Assembly: GCA_963848675.1 (NCBI GenBank)
Contig: CAWKEY010000039.1
Span: forward strand, 1-9,816
From: CAWKEY01 sp963848675
GTDB taxonomy: Bacteria > Pseudomonadota > Gammaproteobacteria > Methylococcales > Methylomonadaceae
Direction of reading: 5' to 3'
DNA: 9,816 nt
This document shows, in pieces, positions 1-7,324 of the stretch (its first letter is position 1; every line of letters starts with the position of its first letter). Both the position numbers and the translations under genes were made by a program. Under the pieces are notes generated by a model. The model did no database searches. It had not been told where the DNA came from and saw nothing but the letters and a program-made list of their open reading frames with translations.

Positions 1-752
1 GTCCCGACTGCGCTGCGTCAGGCACAGCATACAAGACGTTATTGCTGCGCAGTCGGGATAAAATATCGAAACGCTCACCTAAACCACGGCGTACCGGCTT
101 CCATAAACCCTCATTACCAAACCAACTATCCATCACCGCTAGCAGCGGTGTTGACGTGAAGTAATCCGCAATGCCCATCAACATCTGCCCCGCTTGTGCC
201 TGCTTGGTTTGAAAAGGTACCACTCTCCCTTGATTTTGGCCGTTTCCTTTTGCCCAGCAATAGTTTTCTGAGCCAAGTAAAAGCGGAAATCTAAAAACAA
301 ACAGGTCCAACGGCCTTTGACGCGCTTGAGTAGACCTACCGCAACCATGTTTTGCACCCAGAGATAGCGATTTTGATTGGCTTTGGCGGCATGATCGAAG
401 ATTGTTTCACACCCGAAGATGTTTTTCCCGACTTTGGGATTGATGCAATCATCCATGGCCACCAGCAACCGACCGTCTGTTGCCGGCGACGGTATCAAGC
501 CCCAAACGCTATGCCAAAGACCTTCTGCCACGGTAAGCTTGATGAGGCCATGAAGGTATAGAAACGCTTGTTTTTGATCTCGATCCCAAACAGGGTCTGC
601 AGGCAACGCAGCACATTAGAGGTCATCGAAGACATGAACGGCACGATAACGGACAGCAACGTATAGACCAATAACGAAGCCCGCTCGCGGCCTAGGTCGG
701 TAACAGAAAAATGGGTTTGGAGTGGACGTAAAAGATCGCGTAAAATGAACAT
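1..752 (-). pseudogene. Decayed DDE-type IS transposase, 3' end beyond the left edge
   Basis: The product resembles a DDE-type insertion-sequence transposase, which would cut and join the ends of its element. Translation starts at ATG 752-750 (MFILRDLLRPL) and runs in one frame to about 520, then stops. The following segment, with the motif LLVAMDDCINPKVGKNIFGC (first catalytic Asp candidate), is in a second frame to about 223. The rest (ADYFTSTPLLAVMDSWFGNE, second Asp candidate) is in a third frame to the window edge. Each break fits the loss of one base: about 518-523, where WQK should run into LWHSVWGL, and about 223, where GAGTGG probably was GAGGTGG. The catalytic Glu region is not in the window. 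With two frameshifts no full protein can be made without recoding. Family is IS4/IS701-like by feel and not certain. Sequencing error at one site is an alternative explanation. Confidence 0.8.
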
Positions 753-824
753 GAATGAGGTCGTTTTATCCGTGTAATCAATGACTTAACAACCTACATT
801 ATACGCTAAAACAAGACCTCATTC
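753..824. repeat. Inverted repeat flanking the transposase start
   Basis: GAATGAGGTC at 753-762 is the exact reverse complement of GACCTCATTC at 815-824. The pairing continues imperfectly inward (GTTTTA against TAAAAC). The inner arm touches the transposase ATG at 750-752, so a transcript starting to the right of the element would fold its translation start against a hairpin. Such sequestration is known in several IS families as protection against read-through transcription. That it works so here is inference. Confidence 0.5.
798..803 (-). promoter_or_regulatory. Candidate -10 box for the transposase
   Basis: Reading leftwards, the minus strand has a perfect TATAAT about 46 bases before the transposase ATG. 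No good -35 hexamer is seen 16-18 bases upstream (GTGAAT is the best), so the promoter would be weak. The box lies in the loop part of the 753-824 inverted repeat, so a transcript from here would lack the outer arm and leave the start codon free. Confidence 0.3.
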
Positions 825-1052
825 ACCATTAAGTTATTGTTTTTAAATAGTAAAAGTGAAGTTTTCAATGATGCATATTATAAAGCTCTAATATTCGAAA
901 AAAAATTAGCACTGTCTAATATAGTTAATCCAAAAAACTGTGGAAAGTTCAGTCTTACAAATGTTCATCGTGGCGAGACCCTCAAGTTTGTTCTCGTGCA
1001 AACCGAAACTGGCTTATCAAGGAGTATCTGTCAACACCTTTTGCCAAATGCT
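825..1052. other. Gene-free AT-rich spacer, possible META-gene remnant
   Basis: No convincing gene lies here. About 830-960 is clearly more AT-rich than the rest of the window. At 989-1015 the sequence resembles 3673-3699, inside the META lipoprotein gene: 15 identical bases (TTTGTTCTCGTGCAA) followed by a further partly matching stretch. On the minus strand, one frame reads ASFGLHENKL where the META gene reads ASGFVLHENKF. Stop codons lie just upstream in that frame, so if homologous it is a degraded fragment. Confidence 0.3.
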
Positions 1053-2459
1053 TCAAGCGCATTTCTTCTTGAGCCACCAAAAAGCAATGGCGGAAGCCAG
1101 CACCATCGCACAAGCGGAACCCATCAGTATCAAGCCTAGAAACAAGGTTTGCCTGAAGGTATAGTCCACCAGTTCTTTTCCGCTGGCCTGGGTTTGCCGG
1201 GTCAGCGCGGTCAATTGAGTCGACAGTCCGTCAAACTTGCCGGGAGCCAGGGTCTGGTCGAAGACTTGCAGCAATCTCACCAGGTCTTGCGCGGTGGCGT
1301 TGATCTGCGCGGCGGCGGCAGTGTAGTCGTTGATGCGGAAGGGCTCGGCCTCCGGGTTCGATGGGCTGGCCTGGAGTTGCCGCACCACATCCTGAAAAGA
1401 TTTCAGGGTGGCGGTGGACGCAGTGGACATCAGTTTGCCTGCGTCCAGTGCTTTCTCGGTCTGTGCGGCGAGGCTGGTGAGACCCGGCAGTTGCGCGTTC
1501 AGGGCCTGGACAATCTGTTGGCGCTCGGCGCTGATGAGTTCGGGCAAGCGCTCCGCCGTCTGGCTGAAGCGGTCTGCCGATTCGGACAGTTGGGTGGTAT
1601 TGGCCAGCAGCTTTTCCATCTGCGGCATTTCCACCGTATTTATGGCCAGCAATTCGGTTTCCCAGCGGATCAGGGTCGGCATGTGTCGGGCCAGGAACAT
1701 GCCTCGTTCCGCGAACAGGCGAGTGTTGGCCAGTTCGCGAGTGGCCGGGTCAAGTCCCGCCAATGGGTCGATGGCGAGCAGATTGAAAACGCTAGTTGTT
1801 ATCCCTGGGCGGGAGCTGCGGCTTGTCTGTGCGATTTCGGATGAGAAGTTCAGCGAACCGAGATCACTGGGGGAACGCACATTCGGGTGTTGCTCGTGCC
1901 AAGTTTTGATGGCAGAACGCAGTTCCGTGAGCTGTTCGTTTTTTAGCGCCGTCGCTGCGATCCGCCAAATCTCCTTCTCTACCTCTTGCGAGGCGAGCAG
2001 ATAAGGTTTAGCCGATTCGCCGTAGAACTTGGGGATCCAATAGTCCTCGACGTTCATTCGGTTCAGGCTGGCGAGGATGATCATATCGAGCAGGTTGGCA
2101 TAGGTGTTGGCCCCGGTAACGATGGCCAATATGTCGCTGGTGATGGCGATGCGGCGCATCAGCAGGGCTCGCCTTCGCGGGGACTGATCATCTTGTCGCT
2201 GCAACTTGCCGATGGCGAGATTGAGCGCCTCGAGAGAATTGTCCGCGAAGCGGAGCAGCTGGGATTGCAGTTCGACGGGATCGGTCGCGCCATTTTCCTG
2301 GTTGAGCGAAAATAGGGAGCGGATACCTTTTTCAGGCAATTCCAGGGTGTTTTTCAGCAAACTGCGACTGGACGCAGTCAAAGCCAGGGAGAGTAGCAGA
2401 ACGGCTTTCGGCAGCCATCTACGGACGCCCGGACTGGAGATCTGAAGCTTTGCATGCAT
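1053..2459 (-). CDS. Double membrane-anchored protein of unknown function, 468 aa
   Basis: I cannot assign a function. The protein starts MHAKLQISSPGVRRWLPKAV. Residues 15-30 form a hydrophobic N-terminal segment (anchor or signal), and residues about 437-463 form a second membrane segment ending in WWLKKKCA. The ~400 residues between are mostly helical and polar, with likely coiled-coil stretches at about 265-360 and 375-430. This suggests a periplasmic helical sensor-like domain held by two membrane spans, with only a short cytoplasmic tail. There is no HAMP, kinase or methyl-accepting signalling domain. Residues 226-270 (from LLAIDPLAGLDPATREL to RWETELL) look like a conserved core that I associate with uncharacterised bacterial membrane proteins, from memory only. 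The ATG at 2459 is supported by AAGGAG at 2471-2476, 11 bases upstream. It stands alone, with gene-free DNA on both sides. High-GC third positions support coding. Confidence 0.88.
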   Translation of the reverse strand: MHAKLQISSPGVRRWLPKAVLLLSLALTASSRSLLKNTLELPEKGIRSLFSLNQENGATDPVELQSQLLRFADNSLEALNLAIGKLQRQDDQSPRRRALLMRRIAITSDILAIVTGANTYANLLDMIILASLNRMNVEDYWIPKFYGESAKPYLLASQEVEKEIWRIAATALKNEQLTELRSAIKTWHEQHPNVRSPSDLGSLNFSSEIAQTSRSSRPGITTSVFNLLAIDPLAGLDPATRELANTRLFAERGMFLARHMPTLIRWETELLAINTVEMPQMEKLLANTTQLSESADRFSQTAERLPELISAERQQIVQALNAQLPGLTSLAAQTEKALDAGKLMSTASTATLKSFQDVVRQLQASPSNPEAEPFRINDYTAAAAQINATAQDLVRLLQVFDQTLAPGKFDGLSTQLTALTRQTQASGKELVDYTFRQTLFLGLILMGSACAMVLASAIAFWWLKKKCA

Positions 2460-2470
2460 GAAGGTATCGG

Positions 2471-2524
2471 CTCCTTAGTATGTCGATAATAAACAGTATC
2501 CTGTAAGCGGGACAGGGTTTGCAA
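2471..2524 (-). promoter_or_regulatory. Candidate promoter and RBS of the 468-aa gene
   Basis: On the minus strand TTGCAA (2519-2524) and GATACT (2495-2500) are separated by 18 bases. Each matches the sigma-70 consensus at four of six positions. The start would fall near 2488, followed by a short leader carrying AAGGAG (2471-2476). The RBS is clear; the promoter is a guess from spacing. Confidence 0.3.
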
Positions 2525-2912
2525 GCCCATCCCTAACGTTTTTAGGATGCCCGAGCCAAACGGCTATACCCAGCGCAAAATTTTTCGAACGGAGCAACAT
2601 GCTTCTTCCGGCTGTCAGCCGTCAAGCGAGGCACATAATGTCGCAAGCAATTTAGTAAGGAAGGCTTGGCCGATGACCAAAGCCAATGTTCAGGACGGGA
2701 AACATAACCTTTCCGTAGCGGATTTTGGTGAATATAGTTAAGCTCTTGAACATAGAGAGCAGAGTTTTCGATCTTCTTTAATCAATGACTGTCTGCCGAT
2801 AAGTAAAAAAGTGCGGAGATACATACATGTTAGAATGTTAGAGTTGAACCTTTATTTCTAATCTTTACATAAGTTGTTAAAACTTCTAAGGCAATGACTT
2901 TTGTTGATCTCC
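2477..2912. other. Gene-free intergenic region between divergent genes
   Basis: This stretch separates two divergently read genes. Apart from the candidate promoter of the left gene at 2495-2524, I see no gene, RNA or clear repeat. A short open frame at 2547-2741 has no ribosome binding site and no recognisable content. A small hairpin CGGCT-GTC-AGCCG occurs near 2610-2622. The right part (2740-2890) is AT-rich and probably holds the promoter of the lipoprotein gene. TTGAAC at about 2844-2849, followed 16-17 bases later by TACATA/ACATAA, is a poor candidate. AAGTT-GTTAA-AACTT at about 2871-2885 is a short palindrome. Confidence 0.4.
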
Positions 2913-3422
2913 ATGAAAAATTTACTGTTCCTGTGCGTTTGTTTACTAGGTAACAGTTGTGCCACTGAGCCGGCTTCGTCCAAACAAACTTTACCCAGTA
3001 AGGAAGCCCAGCCACTTGTTCAGGAAAACATTTACATTGGAATGCCCCGTGCGGAGGCTGAACGTATTTTAGGGAATCCAACTTCGGTGACCGATACTGC
3101 AACGGGAACTACAGTCGTTTGGGTATTTGGCCCAGGCGCTTCAAAAGCCGATTCACCACCAGAACCCAAAAGCAAGGTTTTCAGCCTGATTGGAAGTATT
3201 GCAGCAACAGTGGCCGGAATTTTCAGCCCCATCGCAGGTATGGCCACCAACATAGGTTCGCAAGTATACAACGCGATGAGTTCAGAGGATGAAACAACCT
3301 CTCCTCCGGTTCAAACAGAGGCTGATAACACGCGCATCGTGACTATCGACTTTAGAGACAACAAAGTATTTTCAATTCAACGAGCTATAGCAACTGCTGT
3401 GCCTTACACCCCAAGGCAATAA
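2913..3422 (+). CDS. Probable lipoprotein with BamE/SmpA-like domain
   Basis: From ATG 2913 the product is 169 residues: MKNLLFLCVCLLGNSC is a lipoprotein-type signal with Cys16 as the likely lipidated residue. The lipobox (GNSC) is not canonical. Residues 38-73, with the motif IYIGMPRAEAERILGNP, match the first half of the SmpA/OmlA (BamE) fold, and VTIDFRDNKVFSIQ (143-156) matches its last strands. BamE is an outer-membrane lipoprotein of the barrel-assembly machine, but many small lipoproteins share the fold, so that role is not implied. Between the halves lies a 60-residue insertion with a Gly/Ala-rich hydrophobic stretch (89-120), unusual for BamE. TTG codons at 2901 and 2904 are in frame, and AAGG at 2888-2891 is better spaced for TTG 2901 (9 bases) than for ATG 2913 (21 bases), so the start is uncertain. 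It is transcribed alone and converges on the next gene. Confidence 0.82.
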   Translation: MKNLLFLCVCLLGNSCATEPASSKQTLPSKEAQPLVQENIYIGMPRAEAERILGNPTSVTDTATGTTVVWVFGPGASKADSPPEPKSKVFSLIGSIAATVAGIFSPIAGMATNIGSQVYNAMSSEDETTSPPVQTEADNTRIVTIDFRDNKVFSIQRAIATAVPYTPRQ

Positions 3423-3464
3423 TCTTGATCGTGTAGATATTAGATTTAACCGAGGTTTTTGTTC

Positions 3465-3572
3465 ATGAACTTCACTTCATTCATCGCCACCGGTCGATGG
3501 CTGCTTACTTCCATCGCCATGCGTCAGCGGTTTTATCGTGACGCCACTTTAGCGGGTTTGACGCATCAGTGA
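3465..3572 (+). CDS. Possible 35-aa small ORF downstream of the lipoprotein
   Basis: ATG 3465 opens a 35-codon frame (MNFTSFIATGRWLLTSIAMR...) ending at TGA 3570-3572. A GAGG sits at 3452-3455, nine bases before the start, and the gap from the lipoprotein stop is about 40 bases. The sequence has a short hydrophobic part followed by basic residues. I recognise no family. The same DNA contains two hairpins, so it may simply be a terminator region; coding is unproven. Confidence 0.25.
   Translation: MNFTSFIATGRWLLTSIAMRQRFYRDATLAGLTHQ
3495..3544. terminator. Hairpin pair between convergent genes
   Basis: Two stems lie side by side between the stop codons of two convergent genes. CGATGG (3495-3500) pairs with CCATCG (3511-3516), and GCGTCA (3521-3526) pairs with TGACGC (3539-3544). 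A further TGACGC follows near 3562, which could compete for the same arm. There is no T-run after either stem, so a classical intrinsic terminator is not shown. A bidirectional transcription barrier is inferred from position only. Confidence 0.3.
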
Positions 3573-3586
3573 TACTGGACTTTGGG

Positions 3587-4531
3587 CTAATGCCGATAGC
3601 TTTCGGAAACCACACCGCCATGCTCGAAAACTAAATTACCCCCTTCCCTCATCAGGTTCAACCGGAATTTGTTCTCGTGCAATACGAAACCGGACGCTTC
3701 GGTCAAATACCTCAGAAATTCAGCATACCGTGATCCATGTGCGCATTCGGCCAAGGTCGCCGCCCCCGGCGCTATCTTGATGTGCTTGCCTGCAAGGGTG
3801 TATCGGCCCTGCATCCGGTTACAATCGGCCTTGACCTGATAGGAGCCGTCCGGAAGTAAAATCAACGTATATTGGTTGGGGTAATCAATAACGAAATTGT
3901 GCAAATCCAAGGTGCCCTCGAAGCGCTCCCATTTCCAGACGATGCCGGTAATATTCGCGTTCGAAGCAGTTGCCGCATTCGAATTGACCCACTTGTCATC
4001 ACGCAGTCTATAGGATTGTTTCAGTCGATGGCTAGGGCAGCACGCCGGATCGCATGGGTCGGTCGTGACCGTTTCCAGGCCGACTTGGCCGGCGGCAATT
4101 GACAATGCGCTGATTTGAAAGCGGTCACCCAGTAAAACGCTAGCTTGCTGCCGGGGCGCATTACCGGTGTTGCGCATGGCGACAAGATACCTGAACGTTG
4201 CCGAACCGCCGCTTTGCCTTGTCAGAATAACCGCGGCATCGCTTAATCCATCACCGTCCAGATCACCGAAGGAGAATTTCTCCAGAAAAACCTTATCTAC
4301 CTGCGTTGAGCCTTCTCCGTAACGGCGCTCAAACTTGCCGTTGTCGAGCTGAAACGTGCCCAATTCATCGAATTGATAAGTTGCATTGTTAAGGACATTC
4401 TCCGTCAAAGCTGGGCCTGCGCTGCTACGGCTTGGTTTTTCACCACCATTCCCGCCGGAGGTAGTGCTACATGCGGTGATGAAGGCAAGAATTATTGGGA
4501 ACACGATGGTCTGAGCTTTACAGAATTTCAT
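3587..4531 (-). CDS. META-domain (HslJ-like) lipoprotein, 314 aa
   Basis: The N-terminus MKFCKAQTIVFPIILAFITAC is a lipoprotein signal with Cys21 as the lipidated residue (ITAC lipobox). Ser at the next position predicts outer-membrane sorting by the usual +2 rule. A low-complexity linker (22-42) follows. Residues 50-185 form a domain of unknown role that includes FGDLDGDGLSDAAVIL (88-103), a calcium-loop-like sequence seen in FG-GAP/VCBS-type repeats, and a Cys-rich segment CDPACCPSHR (160-169). Residues about 194-304 fit the META domain (formerly DUF306) of HslJ and related envelope proteins: LPDGSYQVKADCNRMQGRY (226-244), then an Ala/Cys-containing segment and LHENKFRLNL. META proteins are linked to envelope stress and motility in other bacteria; the role here is unknown. 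ATG 4531 has GGGAG at 4539-4543, seven bases upstream. Confidence 0.87.
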   Translation of the reverse strand: MKFCKAQTIVFPIILAFITACSTTSGGNGGEKPSRSSAGPALTENVLNNATYQFDELGTFQLDNGKFERRYGEGSTQVDKVFLEKFSFGDLDGDGLSDAAVILTRQSGGSATFRYLVAMRNTGNAPRQQASVLLGDRFQISALSIAAGQVGLETVTTDPCDPACCPSHRLKQSYRLRDDKWVNSNAATASNANITGIVWKWERFEGTLDLHNFVIDYPNQYTLILLPDGSYQVKADCNRMQGRYTLAGKHIKIAPGAATLAECAHGSRYAEFLRYLTEASGFVLHENKFRLNLMREGGNLVFEHGGVVSESYRH

Positions 4532-4641
4532 TATTTATCTCCCGGTTTATTTAGCGTGTATAGAACTCAAAATGCAGGTGGGGTTAAATAGCTTTTTCAT
4601 TTGAATATCTACTCACACGAACCCAATGCCGTTCAGATGAG

Positions 4642-4743
4642 CCGTCATGCCGGCAGGGATTGCCGGCATCCAGTGCACATGGAAGTGATAGGCCTGCACC
4701 ATCCCTGGCATCTGGGTTCCGTCATTCCCTACCGGAACGACGG
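4642..4743. repeat. Palindromic intergenic repeat (REP/MITE-like), ~102 bp
   Basis: The outer arms 4642-4659 (CCGTCATGCCGGCAGGGA) and 4726-4743 are inverted repeats matching at 15 of 18 positions. Inside, CCGGCA (4650-4655) pairs with TGCCGG (4661-4666) around a GGGAT loop. The later TGGCATCTGG part is a rough second copy of GCCGGCATCCAG. The layout is that of small non-coding dispersed elements in intergenic DNA. It sits downstream of the cytochrome gene and upstream of the META gene, so it may also act as a transcript end or barrier. Copy number elsewhere cannot be seen here. Confidence 0.6.
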
Positions 4744-4828
4744 TTTTGGTGGTTAGCTGGAGATTCGGCAACTTGATGACAATACCCCATTCCCATCGGC
4801 CTAAAGGAAAGACGCCCGGAAAAGCAAC

Positions 4829-7264
4829 TTACTTCTTCCCTTCCAACTCTTCCACCAGCTGCTTCACTCCGGCATCGTCCGGCAGGGCTTCGGCGGCTTT
4901 CCGAGCATACACTAGCGCGGCTTTGGCATCGCCCGCCTCGCGTAGCATTGAAATGAGCGCGCTTAGAATTTCGAGGTCATATGGATGGCGCGCGTCGGCG
5001 GCCTTTAAAACCGCCAGCGCCTCGCGCCGCTTTCCGGCGGAATGCAAGCCTACGGCGTAAACATAAGCGTAGCGAGCGTTTTCGGGAGCGAGCTTGACCG
5101 CTGTCTTCAGTTCCTGAAGCGCGGCGGAGGTATTGCCGAGGCGCACCAACACCAAGCCCAAGGCATGATGCAAATCCGCCGCATCCGGCAGCAATGCCAA
5201 ACCCCGGCGCAACTGCTTTTCGCCTTCATCTTCGCGCCCCTGTTGCCGGTAGGCATCGGCGAGATTGACATACGCTCCAGCAAACAGCGGATCTAGCTTG
5301 AGTGCGCGTTCATACGCCGCAATCGCGTCATCGGGCCGGCCTTGGCGCAGAGCAAGATTGCCCCGATTAACGTTTTCAGATGGCCAATCGGCATTGATCG
5401 TCAAATAATCCTGGTATTCCTTAGCCGCGCTTTCTCGGGCTTTGAGCCGGCTCGCTGGAAACTGATTATCCGGCACATCGGCAAGGATGCGTGCAGCCTC
5501 GATACGCACGCCGCGAATCGGATCAGATAGCAGCGGAGCTGCAGCCAGTACGCGGTTGACTGGATCAATAACTTCAACGAGTCCCAGCGCTGCAATACGC
5601 ACTGTCGGATCGGCATCCTGTAACAGCCGCCGCGCCGCCGCGATGTGTTCTGGACGCATCAGCGGCTCTGCAAGTGTTGCTGCGGTGGCACGGACGACCG
5701 CAGGGCTATTGGAATCCTGGGCGAGTTCAAGCAATGCGGGCAAGGCTTTGACGCCTTGCGTCGCGCCAGCATGCAACACGCTTCCGTAATGCGGACGCTC
5801 CCGCCAGGTTTTGCCGTACCATTTGTCCATTGCGGTAGCCGCCCATTCGGACTTACGGTTTTGGTGACACTGGGTGCAGGCATTCGGACTACCCAAAGAC
5901 AGCGACAGGTCTGGTCTTGGCAAGCGAAAACTGTGATCGTGCCGGCCGTCGATGACCATATAATTCTGCTCAGGCGCATGACAATCCATGCACTGCGCAC
6001 CTTTTGAACCTGGCTTGTGGAAATGGTGGGTCTCGCTGTCGAATTCGGCGGCATTATGGCAGCGTGCGCACAAGGCATTACCTTCGGCGCGCAGTTTGAG
6101 CGCATGCGGTTCGTGACAATCCAGACAAGTCACACCTTTCTGGAACATCTTGCTTTGCCGGAACGAACCCCAGGTATAATCCTCATCGCGCTGCTGGCCG
6201 TCGGCGTAATAAGCCGGCTGCGTCAACAGCGCCGGACGATGCGTGTCTTCCAGCGGCAGTCCTGGCAAGCTGCCTTCGACCAGCGTCGAGCGCCGCGCAT
6301 GGCAGGCCCAGCAGGTATTCATCAAGGCATCGGCGGCGGGCTGGTCGCGCTGGGCGAATCTTGCATCGCTTCCCGGAAATGTCCACGCTTCGCGCCAGCG
6401 GCTTTGCAGACGCACCGTCAATCCCTTGTCGTCATCCTGCCCATAAGGCGGCTGCGCGTGTTGCGCCCAGTCGATATGTTGCGATGCGGGGCCGTGACAA
6501 GACTCGCAAGCAACATTCAATTCCTTAAACGTCGTCTTATAACTGTCCGTCGCCGCGTCATAAGCCTTTTTAAGATTCGTCGAATGGCATTCGGCGCATT
6601 GCAGGTTCCAGTTCTGGTAGCGCCCGGTCCAATGCAGTTGATCGGTATGATCGACTTTTTCATGGGGATAAAGATGGAACCATCGCTGTCCCCCTTCGTC
6701 TTTTGGGCGACTGTCCCAGGCGATACCGAGCGCTTGATAACGGCCACCGGGAAATTCGATCAGATATTGCTGCAGCGGCGTAACGCCAAACGTGTATTTG
6801 ATTTGGTAATCGGTGAGTTTGCCGTCCGGGCCGTCTGTCCGCACCATGAACCTGCCGTCACGTTTGAAAAACCTGGATTCGACGCCGAAGTGCTTGAAGG
6901 ATGCGTTATCGAAATCGCCGAGCACTGTTTGCGCATTCGCTTCCTGCATCGCAAGGGCGTGGTGCGAACCCGTCCATGCCTCGGCCTCGTCCTTATGACA
7001 GGCAAGGCACGCTTTGGCACCGGCATAATCCCTATTTGCTATGGGCGAAGCTGCTTCGGGCGCTATAGCGGCCGGCGCGATTACCGGCACCGGTGCTTGC
7101 GATGGCCGCATAACAAAAATAGCACCCGCCACCGCCAACGCGATAATAGCGAAGATCATGACTCTAACAATCCAGCGCTTCCCGCCTGACGGCGCGTCTT
7201 GCGAAGTGCCCAAAGATATAGCCGGGACGATCTTGGAGGGTTTCGGCGTCTTGCGTCGGCTCAC
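4829..7264 (-). CDS. Octahaem cytochrome c with HEAT-like and TPR domains, 811 aa
   Basis: This is a membrane-anchored periplasmic electron-transfer protein of the multihaem cytochrome c (c554-like) group with a repeat-rich C-terminus. A basic N-terminus is followed by one membrane segment (about 31-52) and a Pro/Ala linker. Eight CxxCH haem sites follow at residues 86, 223, 253, 318, 380, 399, 425 and 463. Extra His residues (HHALAM at 101, HLYPHEKVDH at 197, ETHHFHK at 411, RHDHSF at 441) are candidate distal ligands. Residues about 500-605 form HEAT-like helical pairs. Residues 629-795 hold five consecutive 34-residue TPRs, ending near the C-terminus. The domain order suggests a haem core with a protein-binding scaffold. 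Redox partner and substrate are unknown. The start is GTG 7264 with AAGAGAG (7271-7277) six bases upstream. It needs the cytochrome c maturation system, not present here. No neighbouring oxidase or quinol module is visible. Confidence 0.93.
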   Translation of the reverse strand: MSRRKTPKPSKIVPAISLGTSQDAPSGGKRWIVRVMIFAIIALAVAGAIFVMRPSQAPVPVIAPAAIAPEAASPIANRDYAGAKACLACHKDEAEAWTGSHHALAMQEANAQTVLGDFDNASFKHFGVESRFFKRDGRFMVRTDGPDGKLTDYQIKYTFGVTPLQQYLIEFPGGRYQALGIAWDSRPKDEGGQRWFHLYPHEKVDHTDQLHWTGRYQNWNLQCAECHSTNLKKAYDAATDSYKTTFKELNVACESCHGPASQHIDWAQHAQPPYGQDDDKGLTVRLQSRWREAWTFPGSDARFAQRDQPAADALMNTCWACHARRSTLVEGSLPGLPLEDTHRPALLTQPAYYADGQQRDEDYTWGSFRQSKMFQKGVTCLDCHEPHALKLRAEGNALCARCHNAAEFDSETHHFHKPGSKGAQCMDCHAPEQNYMVIDGRHDHSFRLPRPDLSLSLGSPNACTQCHQNRKSEWAATAMDKWYGKTWRERPHYGSVLHAGATQGVKALPALLELAQDSNSPAVVRATAATLAEPLMRPEHIAAARRLLQDADPTVRIAALGLVEVIDPVNRVLAAAPLLSDPIRGVRIEAARILADVPDNQFPASRLKARESAAKEYQDYLTINADWPSENVNRGNLALRQGRPDDAIAAYERALKLDPLFAGAYVNLADAYRQQGREDEGEKQLRRGLALLPDAADLHHALGLVLVRLGNTSAALQELKTAVKLAPENARYAYVYAVGLHSAGKRREALAVLKAADARHPYDLEILSALISMLREAGDAKAALVYARKAAEALPDDAGVKQLVEELEGKK

Positions 7265-7324
7265 TTGGGACTCTCTTGATTTAGCTGGGTGAAAAACTTG
7301 TTTGAATTAAAAATATATGTAACC

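Larger units (their letters stand above)
1..830 (-). mobile_element. Remnant insertion sequence, right boundary approximate
   Basis: The transposase pseudogene and its upstream leader make up the promoter-proximal end of an insertion sequence, read leftwards. The distal end is outside the window, so the terminal inverted repeats cannot be paired and the outer limit near 825-830 is a guess. It rests on the 753-824 inverted repeat and on the change to AT-rich, non-IS-like sequence after about 830. Confidence 0.5.

Noticed and set aside
2..58. 12-bp inverted repeat TCCCGACTGCGC / GCGCAGTCGGGA
   Set aside because: It falls within transposase coding sequence at the window edge, far from either expected element end, and is probably a chance effect of similar codons.
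837..1139. Plus-strand 100-codon frame
   Set aside because: It begins in the AT-rich spacer and runs into the antisense of the membrane protein gene. It starts without a ribosome binding site, and its content looks random.
1149..2004. Plus-strand open frames of 231 and 198 codons
   Set aside because: Both are antisense to the 468-residue membrane protein, overlap each other, and show no recognisable domain or ribosome binding site.
2547..2741. Plus-strand 64-codon frame in the intergenic region
   Set aside because: No ribosome binding site, no domain, and amino-acid composition not typical of a protein.
6017..7189. Long plus-strand open frame of 390 codons
   Set aside because: It lies wholly antisense to the cytochrome gene, whose CxxCH and TPR content is unmistakable. 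The frame is a by-product of GC-rich coding DNA.
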